A DNA stretch of 44,065 bases from Streptomyces africanus. GTDB taxonomy: Bacteria > Actinomycetota > Actinomycetes > Streptomycetales > Streptomycetaceae. This document shows positions 1 through 8,318 of this stretch, in pieces. The stretch covers positions 1 through 44,065 of the forward strand of contig NZ_MUKA01000098.1 in assembly GCF_002150735.1 (NCBI RefSeq), given 5' to 3'. The notes beneath the pieces are model-generated. The model did not search any database and was not told the DNA's origin. It saw only the letters and a program-made list of their open reading frames with translations. How positions within the stretch are numbered: the first letter of the stretch is position 1; each line of letters starts with the position of its first letter. The position numbers were made by a program, and so were the translations under genes.

Positions 1-2
1 CG

Positions 3-1160
3 CCAGCCCACCCCACCGAGCCGGGCCGCACCGAGACCCATCTGGCCGCCCCGGCCGTGCAGAACCACGCCGCCAACCTCACGGTCCTGCCCGGCGGCGA
101 CGTCGGCTGCGTCTGGTTCGGCGGTACCCAGGAAGGCGTCGCCGACATCTCGGTGTGGTTCTCCCGCCTCGCCCCGGACGCCGGCACCTGGTCCGTCCCC
201 GTGCGCCTCTCCGCCGACGACACCCGCTCCGAGCAGAACCCGCTGCTGTTCCCCGCCCCCTCGGGCGACCTCTGGCTCCTGCACACCGCACAGCGCGCCG
301 GACACCAGGACACGGCCGAGGTCCGGCTGCGCGTCAGCCACGACGAGGGCGCCACCTGGGGCCCGGCCCGCGTCCTGTTCCCGGCGACCGAGCAGGGCGG
401 CGTCTTCGTCCGCCAGCCCATCGTCCAAGTCCCCGGCGGCGAACGGCTGTTGCTGCCCGTCTTCCGCTGCGTCGCCCCACCCGGCACACCGTGGTCGGGC
501 GACCGGGACACCAGCTCCGTCATGATCAGCGACGACGGCGGACGCACCTGGCGCGAACGCCCCGTCCCGGGCAGCACCGGCCTCGTCCACATGAACATCC
601 GCCCGCTGCCGGGCGGTTCACTCCTGGCCCTCTTCCGCAGCCGTCGCGCGGACGCCGTGCACAGCAGCGCCTCGTACGACGGCGGCGAGACCTGGACCGA
701 GCCACACCCCCTGGACCTGCCGAACAACAACTCCTCGATCCAGTACACCGTCCTCGCCGACGGCAGGCTCGCCCTCGTCTACAACCACAGCAGCGCGGCG
801 GACGCCGTGGCCCGCAGGGCGTCGCTGTACGACGAGATCGACGACGGGGGAGTGGCGGGGACACTCCCCTCGGCGAACGCCCCCACGGGCGACGCGTTCT
901 GGGGCGCCCCCCGCGCCCCGCTCTCCCTGGCCCTCTCCGCGGACGGCGGACGCACCTGGCCACTGCGCCACGACCTCGAAACCGGCGACGGCCACTGCCT
1001 GACCAACAACTCCCGCGACGGCCTCAACCGCGAGTTGTCCTACCCCTCCCTCGCCCAGACACCGGACGGCACCCTCCACGTCGCCTACACCCACCACCGC
1101 CGCACCATCAAGCACATCCGCCTGGAGGGCGACTGGCTGAAGAGCGAGTTCCCCGCCTGA
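3..1160 (+). CDS. BNR-repeat sialidase-like glycosidase (5' end outside window)
   Basis: The reading frame is open to the left edge, so the true start is missing. The first internal start-like codon (GTG 57) lies inside conserved sequence and is not the start. Four Asp-box motifs of the S-x-D-x-G-x-T-W type are visible (SHDEGATW, SDDGGRTW, SYDGGETW, SADGGRTW), the blade signature of BNR/sialidase beta-propellers (PF13088 type). The C-terminal stretch SYPSLAQTPDGTLHVAYTHHR is typical of this family. Many members are annotated exo-alpha-sialidase, but propellers of this fold also act on other plant or microbial glycans, so the substrate is not fixed. The N-terminal region that would carry an FRIP/RIP motif or a signal peptide cannot be seen. 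The GH106-like hydrolase and sugar transporter nearby make a role in plant glycan use more likely than sialic acid release. That last point is inference. Confidence 0.8.
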   Translation, partial: PAHPTEPGRTETHLAAPAVQNHAANLTVLPGGDVGCVWFGGTQEGVADISVWFSRLAPDAGTWSVPVRLSADDTRSEQNPLLFPAPSGDLWLLHTAQRAGHQDTAEVRLRVSHDEGATWGPARVLFPATEQGGVFVRQPIVQVPGGERLLLPVFRCVAPPGTPWSGDRDTSSVMISDDGGRTWRERPVPGSTGLVHMNIRPLPGGSLLALFRSRRADAVHSSASYDGGETWTEPHPLDLPNNNSSIQYTVLADGRLALVYNHSSAADAVARRASLYDEIDDGGVAGTLPSANAPTGDAFWGAPRAPLSLALSADGGRTWPLRHDLETGDGHCLTNNSRDGLNRELSYPSLAQTPDGTLHVAYTHHRRTIKHIRLEGDWLKSEFPA

Positions 1161-1230
1161 CCCGGCCCCCGCTCCTAAAGTGACCCCCATCCGACCGGAA
1201 GCACCGGCACACCGGAAACAGGGGGAACGC

Positions 1231-1722
1231 ATGAGTGAGGACACCCGCAGCGCGGCACGCGCGATCATCGACCGGAACCTGTACATGGTGCTGGCCACCG
1301 TCGGCCAGGACGGCGCCCCCTGGGCCTCGCCCGTCTTCTACTCCACCGAGGACGGACGGGACCTGTACTGGGTCTCGTCCCCCGAGGTCACGCACTCCCG
1401 CAACATCGCCCACGAGCCCCGGATCGGCATCGTCCTCCACGACTCCCGGGCCCCGGTGGGCACGGCGAGTCCCCTCGCCCTGTATCTGAAGGCCACGGCG
1501 GAGGAACTCCACGGGGAGGCGGCCCTGGAGGGCCTGCGGGTGATCCCCCGCCCCGCCGGACGCGGCGGCCGCTCCCTCGAACCGGAGGAGGTTCGTCCGC
1601 CTGCCCCGTGGCGGGTGTACCGGGCCCGGGTCGGCGAGTACTCGATGATCTGCCCCCGCGGTGAGGGACGTTGCGCCGAACACGGGCTGGACTACGAGCA
1701 CCGCACCACAGTCCTCCTGTGA
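1231..1722 (+). CDS. Pyridoxamine 5'-phosphate oxidase-like (split-barrel flavin/F420-binding) protein
   Basis: A 163-residue protein starting at ATG 1231, with a purine-rich stretch (gggggaa) just upstream. An in-frame upstream extension has no such site. The N-terminal part (RAIIDRNLYMVLATVGQDGAPWASPVFY, residues about 9-36) followed by DLYWVSSPEVTHSRNIAHEPRIGIVL is the usual PNPOx-like split barrel: a strand pair, the P-x-x-S/T-P-V segment, and the H-x-x-N motif near the flavin or F420 pocket. These small proteins bind FMN, F420 or haem and mostly have unknown reactions. It lies 70 bases after the BNR gene on the same strand and 100 bases before the LacI gene. Nothing in the sequence ties it to sugar metabolism, and it may simply be a neighbour. 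Confidence 0.8.
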   Translation: MSEDTRSAARAIIDRNLYMVLATVGQDGAPWASPVFYSTEDGRDLYWVSSPEVTHSRNIAHEPRIGIVLHDSRAPVGTASPLALYLKATAEELHGEAALEGLRVIPRPAGRGGRSLEPEEVRPPAPWRVYRARVGEYSMICPRGEGRCAEHGLDYEHRTTVLL

Positions 1723-1731
1723 CGAGCGGGC

Positions 1732-1765
1732 GGGAAAAACGTTCCAAGCCCGGTCACGTTATACT
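1732..1765 (+). promoter_or_regulatory. LacI operator and -10 element upstream of the LacI gene
   Basis: The sequence gggaaaaacgttcc at 1732-1745 contains, on the minus strand, AACGTTTTT, the box also found twice between the GH106-like and MFS genes. A good -10 (TATACT, 1760-1765) follows. The region about 17 bases upstream of it overlaps the box, as expected for repression by occlusion of the -35. This suggests the LacI gene at 1823 represses itself. The box is direct observation; binding by this LacI protein is inference. Confidence 0.55.
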
Positions 1766-1822
1766 TGCGGCGCCCATGAAGGCCACGGTCGTGCCTGGTC
1801 GCACGGCTGCAACAGCGAGGGG

Positions 1823-2842
1823 GTGGACGCCGTTCCGGCACGCCCCGCCCGCATCCAGGACGTCGCGGCCGCCGCCGGCGTCTCGGTGTCCACGGTGTCG
1901 AACGTGCTCAACCGGCCCGAGCGCGTCACCGCACAGACCGCCGAGCGCGTCCGCGTCGCCGTCGCCGCGCTCGACTACGTCCCCCACCCAGGAGCCGCCG
2001 GACTGCGCACGGGGCGCGCCTCGGCCATCGGCCTGGTGCTGCCCGACGTGACCAACTCCTTCTACGCGCGCATCGCCCGGGGCGCCGCGGACGCGGCCTA
2101 CGAGCACGGCTACTCCCTGGTCCTCTGTCACAGCGGAGACGACCCGGAACGGGAGCAGGGCTACTTCAGCATGCTCGTCGAGCAGCGGGCCGTGGGCGTC
2201 GTCGTCGTGCCGCTCAGCGCCGACCCGGGCCGGCTCGCCCGGCTGCGCGAGCGGGGCATCCCGCTCGTCCTGGCCGACCGCGCGATGCCCGACCGGGAGG
2301 GCTGCTCCGCCTCCGTCGACGACATCGCCGGCGGCCGGATCGCCGTACAGCACCTCCTCGACAGCGGCGCGCGCGACATCCTCGTCGTCAACGGCGAGCG
2401 CGGCATACGCCAGTGCGCCGACCGCTACCAGGGCGCCCGGCAGGCCGTGCGCAGCCGGCGCGAGGCACGGCTGGACCAGGTCGTCGCCGAGCGGATGACC
2501 GTCGCGTACGGCACACGGATCGCGCACGGCCTCGGGGACCTGCCCGACGGGGTCTTCTGCACCAACGACTTCCTCGCGGCGGGCGTGTGCCGCGGGCTGA
2601 CCGACCGGGGCGTGCGCATCCCCGAGGAGGTCCAGGTGGTCGGCTACGGCGATCTGGACATCGCGACCTTCGGCGCGATCACCCTGACGACGGTCCGGCA
2701 GCCGGTCGAGGACCTCGGCCGGGCGGCCGTGGAGATGCTCCTCGACGAGATCGAGGCCCGCGCGGACCACGTCCACGAGACCCGCGTCTTCGCCCCCGGC
2801 CTCGTCGTGCGCGACTCCACCCGACCGCCCGCCGAGGACTAG
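1823..2842 (+). CDS. LacI-family transcriptional regulator (module 1)
   Basis: A 339-residue protein if translation starts at GTG 1823, which is preceded by GCGAGGG. The frame is open further upstream, but only this start gives normal LacI length and puts the helix-turn-helix (IQDVAAAAGVSVSTVSNVLN) at residues about 10-29. The hinge helix region follows (residues about 45-60), then the periplasmic-binding-like effector domain: IGLVLPDVTNSFYARIARG, the subdomain crossover, and FCTNDFLAAG near the C-terminus. The effector should be a sugar or short glycoside. The gene faces the GH106-like gene tail to tail, and the two stop codons share the palindrome CTAG at 2839-2842. AACGTTTTT boxes before this gene and between the GH106-like and MFS genes make it the likely repressor of all three transcription units. 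That assignment is inference from shared sites. Confidence 0.92.
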   Translation: MDAVPARPARIQDVAAAAGVSVSTVSNVLNRPERVTAQTAERVRVAVAALDYVPHPGAAGLRTGRASAIGLVLPDVTNSFYARIARGAADAAYEHGYSLVLCHSGDDPEREQGYFSMLVEQRAVGVVVVPLSADPGRLARLRERGIPLVLADRAMPDREGCSASVDDIAGGRIAVQHLLDSGARDILVVNGERGIRQCADRYQGARQAVRSRREARLDQVVAERMTVAYGTRIAHGLGDLPDGVFCTNDFLAAGVCRGLTDRGVRIPEEVQVVGYGDLDIATFGAITLTTVRQPVEDLGRAAVEMLLDEIEARADHVHETRVFAPGLVVRDSTRPPAED

Positions 2843-5800
2843 ATCCCGCCGTCCGATGCGGACGGGATCCGCAGCGTCACCGGCCCCAGCAGCCCCGACG
2901 ACAGCTGGGACTCGAACGCCCAGGCCGTCGGCGTGGCCTCGGCGAGATACGGCGCCAGCGTGCCCCGGACGGTGACCTCCAGCCGCACGGTACGCCCGGC
3001 GGCACCGCGCAACGGGAAACGGTACGGCGCGCAGAACGCCTCACCGGCCGGCTCCCCGTCGACCGACACCTCCGCACTGCCCCGCACCCGCCCGAGATCC
3101 AGCACGGGATCGGGCCCCGACGGCACGTCCAGGACCCGCGCGTACGTCACGCCTCCGCTCCAACCGCCCAGCCCCAGCTCCCGCCAGTCCCCCAGGGGCA
3201 GCGGCGCCGGCACGGCACGCACACGCACCGGCCCCCGCCAGGCGGAGCCGCCCCGCAGGACCGCCGCCGGCTCGGTGACCACCTCGACCGAGGTGGGCTC
3301 CGGGAGCGGCCGGCGAAGTGTCAGCCGATCGTCCCCCAGGGGGAGTTCCGGCCCGTCCCCGACGCGCACGCTCGCGCGCAGCGCCAACGGCAGGCCGAGC
3401 GACACCGTTCCGGCCGGCACCGTGAACCGGAAGCGCTGCGGGATCGCGCGGACCTCGTCGGTGGACCGCGACGGCCATACGGTGCCGCCGAGCACCGGCC
3501 GGCCGGTGAGCCACCCCGTGTCCGGCAGCGGGTGCGGCCGTACCGTCGCGTGGCAGTGCTGCACCTCGCCCCGCCTGCGCTCGTCCTCGACCGTCGGCCC
3601 CCGCCAGTCACCCGCCGCGGCTTCCCAGCCGGCGCCGCTGACCAGGGCCGTCACCCCGGCTCCGGAGCGCACCACCAGGTCGACGAACACCGCGTCCCGG
3701 GCGTCGGCAGCGTCGGCCACGACCTCCAGCGTGTGCGCGCCCGCCCCGAGCACCGGTTCGTGCCGGAAGAACATCGGCACGGCGCCCCAGTCCGCCTCGT
3801 AGTACTCCACCTTCTCCTGCCGCGCCACGACCTCCCCGTCGAGCAGCACGGTGACCGCCGAGGCGGCACCCACGACGAGCACGGCCCGGGCGTCGTCGCC
3901 AGGGACCCGCAGCCGCGCCCGGTAGGTGACGCGGCCGTCCGGCCGCACTCCGTCCGGGGGCCGCATGAACCGCGGACGCGGCCCGAGCCCGCCCGGCTCC
4001 GACAGACAGAAGAAGCTGCCCAGGGGCGTGCCGTCGGCGGCCGAGATCGTCGAGGGGCGGCTCTGGGCGCCGGACAGTTCGTACTCGAGCACGTTGCGAT
4101 CCCGGGCCACCGTGACCCGGGCGGAGGCCAGGTAGCCGCCGCCGTCCGGTTCCAGCGGCTCGCCGTTCCACCACACGCGCTTGGCGCACTCCGCGCCGAC
4201 GTGCAGTTCGCCGGGCCCCCGGTGGCCGGTCTCCACGATCGCCCGGACCCGGGCGGCCGTCCCGCCGACCGGCACCGGGACGCGGACGAACTCCTCGTTC
4301 ACCAGCCCCTTGAGGCCCAGCAGGCCGCCCGGGTCCGGGATGCCCCGGCTCGACGAGTACACGGCGACGTCCCAGCCCGCGCCCGGTGGCACGAGCGGCA
4401 GTTCACCGGCCAGGACGCGCTCCACGGACGCGGCGTCCAGCGGCTCGGGCACTCGGCCGAGCGGCACCGGCGGCAGGACACGGACCCGGTTGCCGTAGGT
4501 GACCCGCGTCCGCTGCCAAGCCCCGCCCTCGGTCCACTCCATGGTCCAGATCTGCGGCTCGTCCACCGGCGAACCCGGGGGCAGCGCCAGATCGCCCCAG
4601 GTGTTGTCCATGGTGGGGACCAGGCGGCCGTGCCAGCCGGTCGAGACGTCGAGCACCCGGGCGGGCGCCTCCCGTCGAGGGGCCGTGGGCGCCGGCCGCC
4701 CCTCGCGCCACACGACCAGGACCGCGGGGGCACCGTCCAGCGGCACGTCGATGGTCGAGACGTCGCCGTCGCGGTCGCCGGAGACGGTGACGTGCGCGGG
4801 CGCGCGGGAACCGGTCGCCGGGTTCCACACCTCGGCCTCCGCGACGGCGGCGCGCACGGTGACGGACGAGGTGCCGGCCGCGTCGCCCGGCGGGGAGGAC
4901 CCGGGCCGCAGCGGATGTGCGCCGATCTCGGGGAAGGCCGCCGTCACCAGCGCCACCGCCTCGTTCCCCGTCCGCCGCACGAGCAGCGGCACCTCGCCCG
5001 TGGCGTGACCGGCCGCGTCGGTCACGGCCGCCGCGCCGGCCTCCGGGTCGCGCACCCGCTCCAGCCGGGGATGCGCCAGCAGGGCAGCCACCATCGCGTC
5101 GTCACCGGCCCGGCCGGCGGCCGTGGCGGGAGGCCGGCCCACGACGACGACGCGGCCGCCCACGTCGAGCAGTTCGGTCAGCCGCCGCGCCGTCTCCTCC
5201 TCCAGCACACTCGCCGAGGGCAGCAGCACCGCGCGGTACGCCAGGTCCCTGACCCGCAGGGCGCCGTCCGCGGCCTTGGCACGCTGCACCGAGTCGTCGT
5301 CGACGACGTCGAAGGAGATGCCGCGCCGGTCCAGGGCGCCGGCGTGCGGGGCGAGCCAGTTGTTCGTGCCGCACAGGTCGAGGTAGTGGGCTTGCGTCTC
5401 GTCGGCCTCGGCGTGGCCGTCGCCCAGCCGGCCGTCGCCGAAGTGCCGCACGGGCGCGTCCAGCGGGACGAGGGCCTGCATGGTCGCGGTCGGGTGCAGG
5501 ACCGCCACGTCGGCGGCGTAACCGCCCCAGGACATGATCGAGCAGATCCGCGCCACGGCCCGGGAGAACGCCGGATACTGCTTCCAGTACGGCTGGCGCC
5601 AGTCGGTGGACGGCGGCGCCCACTCGAACCAGCCACCGGCCGTGCCGAAGTAACTGGCGTGCGGGTTGTACAGGTTGGCGCCGCTGCGCAGGAAGGGCAG
5701 CAGCCAATGGTAGGTGTCCTCCAGCGTGCCGCCCCAGCCTGAGGAGTGGAACGCCTCGATCCAGACCCGCTCGTGGCCGTAGAGGTGCGCCATGGAGGAG

Positions 5801-6816
5801 TGCACCTTGGCGTCGCCGTGGTGGTCGCTGCCGGCGGCGCCGTACCAGCGGTGGGTGCGGAAATAGTCGGTGTAGATCTGCGTCGACTGGGCCGGGTAGC
5901 CGGCGCGGGCGGGGTGGCTCTGGTCGCTGCCCAGCAGCATCCCGCGCTCCCGGTGCCATGCGGCCAGCGGCCGGAAGAGGGCCTCTTCGGTGAGTTCCGC
6001 GCGGACCGCGTAGTAGTCGGCGCGGATCTTCGTCTCCGGGACGGCGGCGTCCGTGCCGAACAGGGCCGGCAGGTGGTCGAGCAGGTCGTAGCCGCGCCGG
6101 GCGCGGAACTCCTCGGCGAAGCGGTGGCTCCAGGCGTTCGTGCCCGGCAGTTCGTCCTGGAAGCTGCCCGCGACGACGGTGCCCAGGTACTCGGGCACGC
6201 GGCGGTCGTACTCGTGGTGCACGGTGTCCATCAACAGCCCGACGGCCTGCGGGTCCAGATAGTCGAACGCCGTGGGCACGGTGGTGACGAGCCGTACGCC
6301 GGTTCCGTCGGCGGCGGCGACGGACAGTTCGCCCGGGCCGTCCACGGCGACGTCGAGGCGCCGGCCCCGCGGCGAGTACGCGGCCAGCGGGGTCTCGGCG
6401 TCCCGCAGGGCCACCGTGCCCCGGGAGACGGTGACGTCGCGAGAGCGCAGCGCACCACCCCTGGCCTCGGGGTGACGCCGTGTCACACCGCCCTGCACAT
6501 TGGCGCCGGAGAACCCGATCTGGTCGTAGAACCACAGGCGTGTGCCCAACTCCGCGGCGATCTCGCAGGCGTCGGTGAAGCGCGCCCACCACTCCTCGCC
6601 GAACCACGCCGGATCGTCCGCCCGGGCGCCGAACGTCGGACCGGCCGGGGCCAGGTTGATCACGACGAGGTTGTGGACACCCCCCTCGGCGAACGCCCGC
6701 AGCTGCCAGGCGAGTCGCTCGCGGGTGACCTTCGCACCCGACCACCACCACAGGGGAGCCGGGCCGAAATCGCGGGGCGGGTCCTCGAACAACTGCCGGA
6801 GCGCGGGGGAGATCAC
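2839..6816 (-). CDS. GH106-like glycoside hydrolase (alpha-L-rhamnosidase family)
   Basis: A 1325-residue protein starting at GTG (6816-6814), with an AGGGGAAGGA ribosome site about 9 bases upstream. The N-terminus (FEDPPRDFGPAPLWWWSGAKVT, residues about 10-31, then VINLAPAGP and LGTRLWFYDQIGFSG) is the pattern of large GH106-type proteins. Near residues 300-400 lies a stretch rich in aromatic and acidic residues (MAHLYGHERVWIEAFHSSGW) likely to hold active-site acids. The C-terminal third is beta-rich and ends in a jelly-roll-like domain (GRVRGSAEVSVDGEPAGEAF). No signal peptide is visible, so it probably acts in the cytoplasm on imported glycosides, unlike secreted pectin-degrading relatives. 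Known GH106 enzymes remove alpha-L-rhamnose, but distant members are untested. An AACGTTTTT box lies 21 bases before the start. The family call is good; the substrate is uncertain. Confidence 0.78.
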   Translation of the reverse strand: MISPALRQLFEDPPRDFGPAPLWWWSGAKVTRERLAWQLRAFAEGGVHNLVVINLAPAGPTFGARADDPAWFGEEWWARFTDACEIAAELGTRLWFYDQIGFSGANVQGGVTRRHPEARGGALRSRDVTVSRGTVALRDAETPLAAYSPRGRRLDVAVDGPGELSVAAADGTGVRLVTTVPTAFDYLDPQAVGLLMDTVHHEYDRRVPEYLGTVVAGSFQDELPGTNAWSHRFAEEFRARRGYDLLDHLPALFGTDAAVPETKIRADYYAVRAELTEEALFRPLAAWHRERGMLLGSDQSHPARAGYPAQSTQIYTDYFRTHRWYGAAGSDHHGDAKVHSSMAHLYGHERVWIEAFHSSGWGGTLEDTYHWLLPFLRSGANLYNPHASYFGTAGGWFEWAPPSTDWRQPYWKQYPAFSRAVARICSIMSWGGYAADVAVLHPTATMQALVPLDAPVRHFGDGRLGDGHAEADETQAHYLDLCGTNNWLAPHAGALDRRGISFDVVDDDSVQRAKAADGALRVRDLAYRAVLLPSASVLEEETARRLTELLDVGGRVVVVGRPPATAAGRAGDDAMVAALLAHPRLERVRDPEAGAAAVTDAAGHATGEVPLLVRRTGNEAVALVTAAFPEIGAHPLRPGSSPPGDAAGTSSVTVRAAVAEAEVWNPATGSRAPAHVTVSGDRDGDVSTIDVPLDGAPAVLVVWREGRPAPTAPRREAPARVLDVSTGWHGRLVPTMDNTWGDLALPPGSPVDEPQIWTMEWTEGGAWQRTRVTYGNRVRVLPPVPLGRVPEPLDAASVERVLAGELPLVPPGAGWDVAVYSSSRGIPDPGGLLGLKGLVNEEFVRVPVPVGGTAARVRAIVETGHRGPGELHVGAECAKRVWWNGEPLEPDGGGYLASARVTVARDRNVLEYELSGAQSRPSTISAADGTPLGSFFCLSEPGGLGPRPRFMRPPDGVRPDGRVTYRARLRVPGDDARAVLVVGAASAVTVLLDGEVVARQEKVEYYEADWGAVPMFFRHEPVLGAGAHTLEVVADAADARDAVFVDLVVRSGAGVTALVSGAGWEAAAGDWRGPTVEDERRRGEVQHCHATVRPHPLPDTGWLTGRPVLGGTVWPSRSTDEVRAIPQRFRFTVPAGTVSLGLPLALRASVRVGDGPELPLGDDRLTLRRPLPEPTSVEVVTEPAAVLRGGSAWRGPVRVRAVPAPLPLGDWRELGLGGWSGGVTYARVLDVPSGPDPVLDLGRVRGSAEVSVDGEPAGEAFCAPYRFPLRGAAGRTVRLEVTVRGTLAPYLAEATPTAWAFESQLSSGLLGPVTLRIPSASDGGI

Positions 6817-6833
6817 GGACGCGGTCCTTCCCC

Positions 6834-6847
6834 TGAAACGTTTTTAG
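6834..6847. promoter_or_regulatory. LacI operator copy upstream of the GH106-like gene
   Basis: AACGTTTTT at 6837-6845, flanked by tga and agg, lies 21 bases upstream of the GTG start of the GH106-like gene. It is the second of three copies of this nonamer in the module. I do not see a convincing -35/-10 pair on the minus strand, so the exact promoter is unassigned. Confidence 0.5.
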
Positions 6848-6942
6848 GCCACCTTCACCGTAGGCGACCTGGAACGGTCACGCCATATCCCCGGACGGCA
6901 CGGCGGACGGCGACACGCTGAAGCCGATGTCTGCGCGACACC

Positions 6943-6971
6943 TTGTTGCAACGTTTTTCCCGCCCTATATT
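6943..6971 (+). promoter_or_regulatory. Promoter with embedded LacI operator for the MFS-isomerase operon
   Basis: A -35 TTGTTG (6943-6948) and a -10 TATATT (6966-6971) are separated by 17 bases. The box AACGTTTTT (6950-6958) fills the spacer, where a bound repressor would block RNA polymerase. With flanks, this site and the one before the LacI gene share TTGSAACGTTTTTCCCG. The MFS start codon is about 50 bases downstream. Confidence 0.65.
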
Positions 6972-7021
6972 CGCTGCGACCAGGCCCCCGGAACCGCGAT
7001 GTCACCAGACGACGGAGTCGC

Positions 7022-8287
7022 ATGATGGCCGGTACCCGCCCCATCCCCACACCGCTCTGGAAGGCCGCCGCCCTGTCGGGCATGGCCTCCTACCTCGACG
7101 CCGGGCTGATCGTCAGCATCTCCGTCAACCTGGCCATCTACCGCGACAGTTACGACATGGGCGTGTGGATGGCCGGTGCCATCAGCGCGATCGTCACCGG
7201 CTGCATCGCCGTCGGCTCCCTCGTCGGCGGCCGGCTCGCCGACCTCTTCGGCCGCCGCCGCGTCTACAACTGGGACATCTTCTGCTTCGCGCTCGGGGCG
7301 ATCGTCATCACGCTGGCGCCCGACGACATCACGCTGCTGATCGGCGTCCTCGTCGCGGGACTCGCGGCCGGCGCCGACCTGCCGACGTCCCTGGCCGTGG
7401 TCTCGGACGCCGCGCCCTCCTGGGCCCGCGGCAGGCTCATCGCCTTCACGCAGGTCATGTGGATGCTGGGCATCACCGTCGCCATCTTCCTCGGCTTCGT
7501 CCTGTCCACCACGGGCATGACCGGGGCCCGGCTCATCACCGGACAGCTCGCCGTCGCCGCACTCGTCACCTGGGCCCTGCGCTCCCGCCTGAAGCTGTCC
7601 GCGGAGCACGACACGGCCGAGCCGGCGACGGAGGCCGCCCCGCAGCGCGTCGCCCTGAAGAAGATCTGGACGCGCGCAGCCCTGCTGCCCATGACCGCGA
7701 CGTTCGTCTTCTACGTCACCTGGGGCCTCGGGGCCAACACCTTCGGCCAGTTCGGCACCTATCTGCTCGTCACCGTCAGCGACGCCTCACAGAGCCTGGC
7801 CACCGGGATCAACCTGGCCTTCATCCCGATCGGCGTGCTGCTGACCTTCGCCTTCGTCCGGGTCGCCGACAGCCCCTGGCGCGACCGGCTGTTCCACGTG
7901 GCCGCGGTGGTGCAGATCCTCGCCTTCGTCATCGCGTCCCTGACCGCGGGCGCGCTCGTCGGCATGCTCGTCTTCTTCGTGCTCTACCAGCTCTCCAACC
8001 CCTTCGCCGGAGAGGCGAACTACAAGGTGTGGTCGCAGCTCACGCTGCCCGCGGACACCCGCGGCACCACCCAGGGCCTCACCTACGCCCTGTCCCGCGG
8101 GGTCTTCGCGGTCGCCGCGTTCTTCACTCCCGCCCTGGCCGACCACAGCCCGTCCGTCCTGCTCTGGACGATCACCGCCTGCATGACGGTGGCCGCGTTC
8201 GCGGGCGTGTTCATCATCCGCGTCCTGGTCCGCCGTACCACCGGCGCCGTGCGGGACAGAGCCGACCTGCGTGTCCCCAGCACCTGA
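7022..8287 (+). CDS. MFS sugar transporter
   Basis: A 421-residue integral membrane protein with about twelve hydrophobic segments. It starts at ATG 7022 (a second ATG follows at once), with CGGAG 5-9 bases upstream. The loop between helices 2 and 3 reads GGRLADLFGRRRVY, the MFS motif A. The N-terminal segment YLDAGLIVSISVNLAIYRD lacks a cleavable signal. It resembles sugar-porter-type members, including those annotated as inositol or pentose carriers. The isomerase gene follows 31 bases later and forms an operon with it, and the GH106-like hydrolase is divergent. Proton-coupled uptake of a small glycoside or a deoxy-hexose is the natural inference; the exact sugar cannot be read from the sequence. 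Expression is probably controlled by the AACGTTTTT operator within its promoter. Confidence 0.88.
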   Translation: MMAGTRPIPTPLWKAAALSGMASYLDAGLIVSISVNLAIYRDSYDMGVWMAGAISAIVTGCIAVGSLVGGRLADLFGRRRVYNWDIFCFALGAIVITLAPDDITLLIGVLVAGLAAGADLPTSLAVVSDAAPSWARGRLIAFTQVMWMLGITVAIFLGFVLSTTGMTGARLITGQLAVAALVTWALRSRLKLSAEHDTAEPATEAAPQRVALKKIWTRAALLPMTATFVFYVTWGLGANTFGQFGTYLLVTVSDASQSLATGINLAFIPIGVLLTFAFVRVADSPWRDRLFHVAAVVQILAFVIASLTAGALVGMLVFFVLYQLSNPFAGEANYKVWSQLTLPADTRGTTQGLTYALSRGVFAVAAFFTPALADHSPSVLLWTITACMTVAAFAGVFIIRVLVRRTTGAVRDRADLRVPST

Positions 8288-8318
8288 GCCGCAGCAGACC
8301 CGACAAGGAGCACCGACC

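Noticed and set aside
2413..5742. 1109-codon plus-strand open frame opposite the GH106-like gene
   Set aside because: It is a GC-rich shadow with Arg/Pro/Gly-dominated translation and no family motif. The minus-strand frame has clear motifs and a ribosome site.
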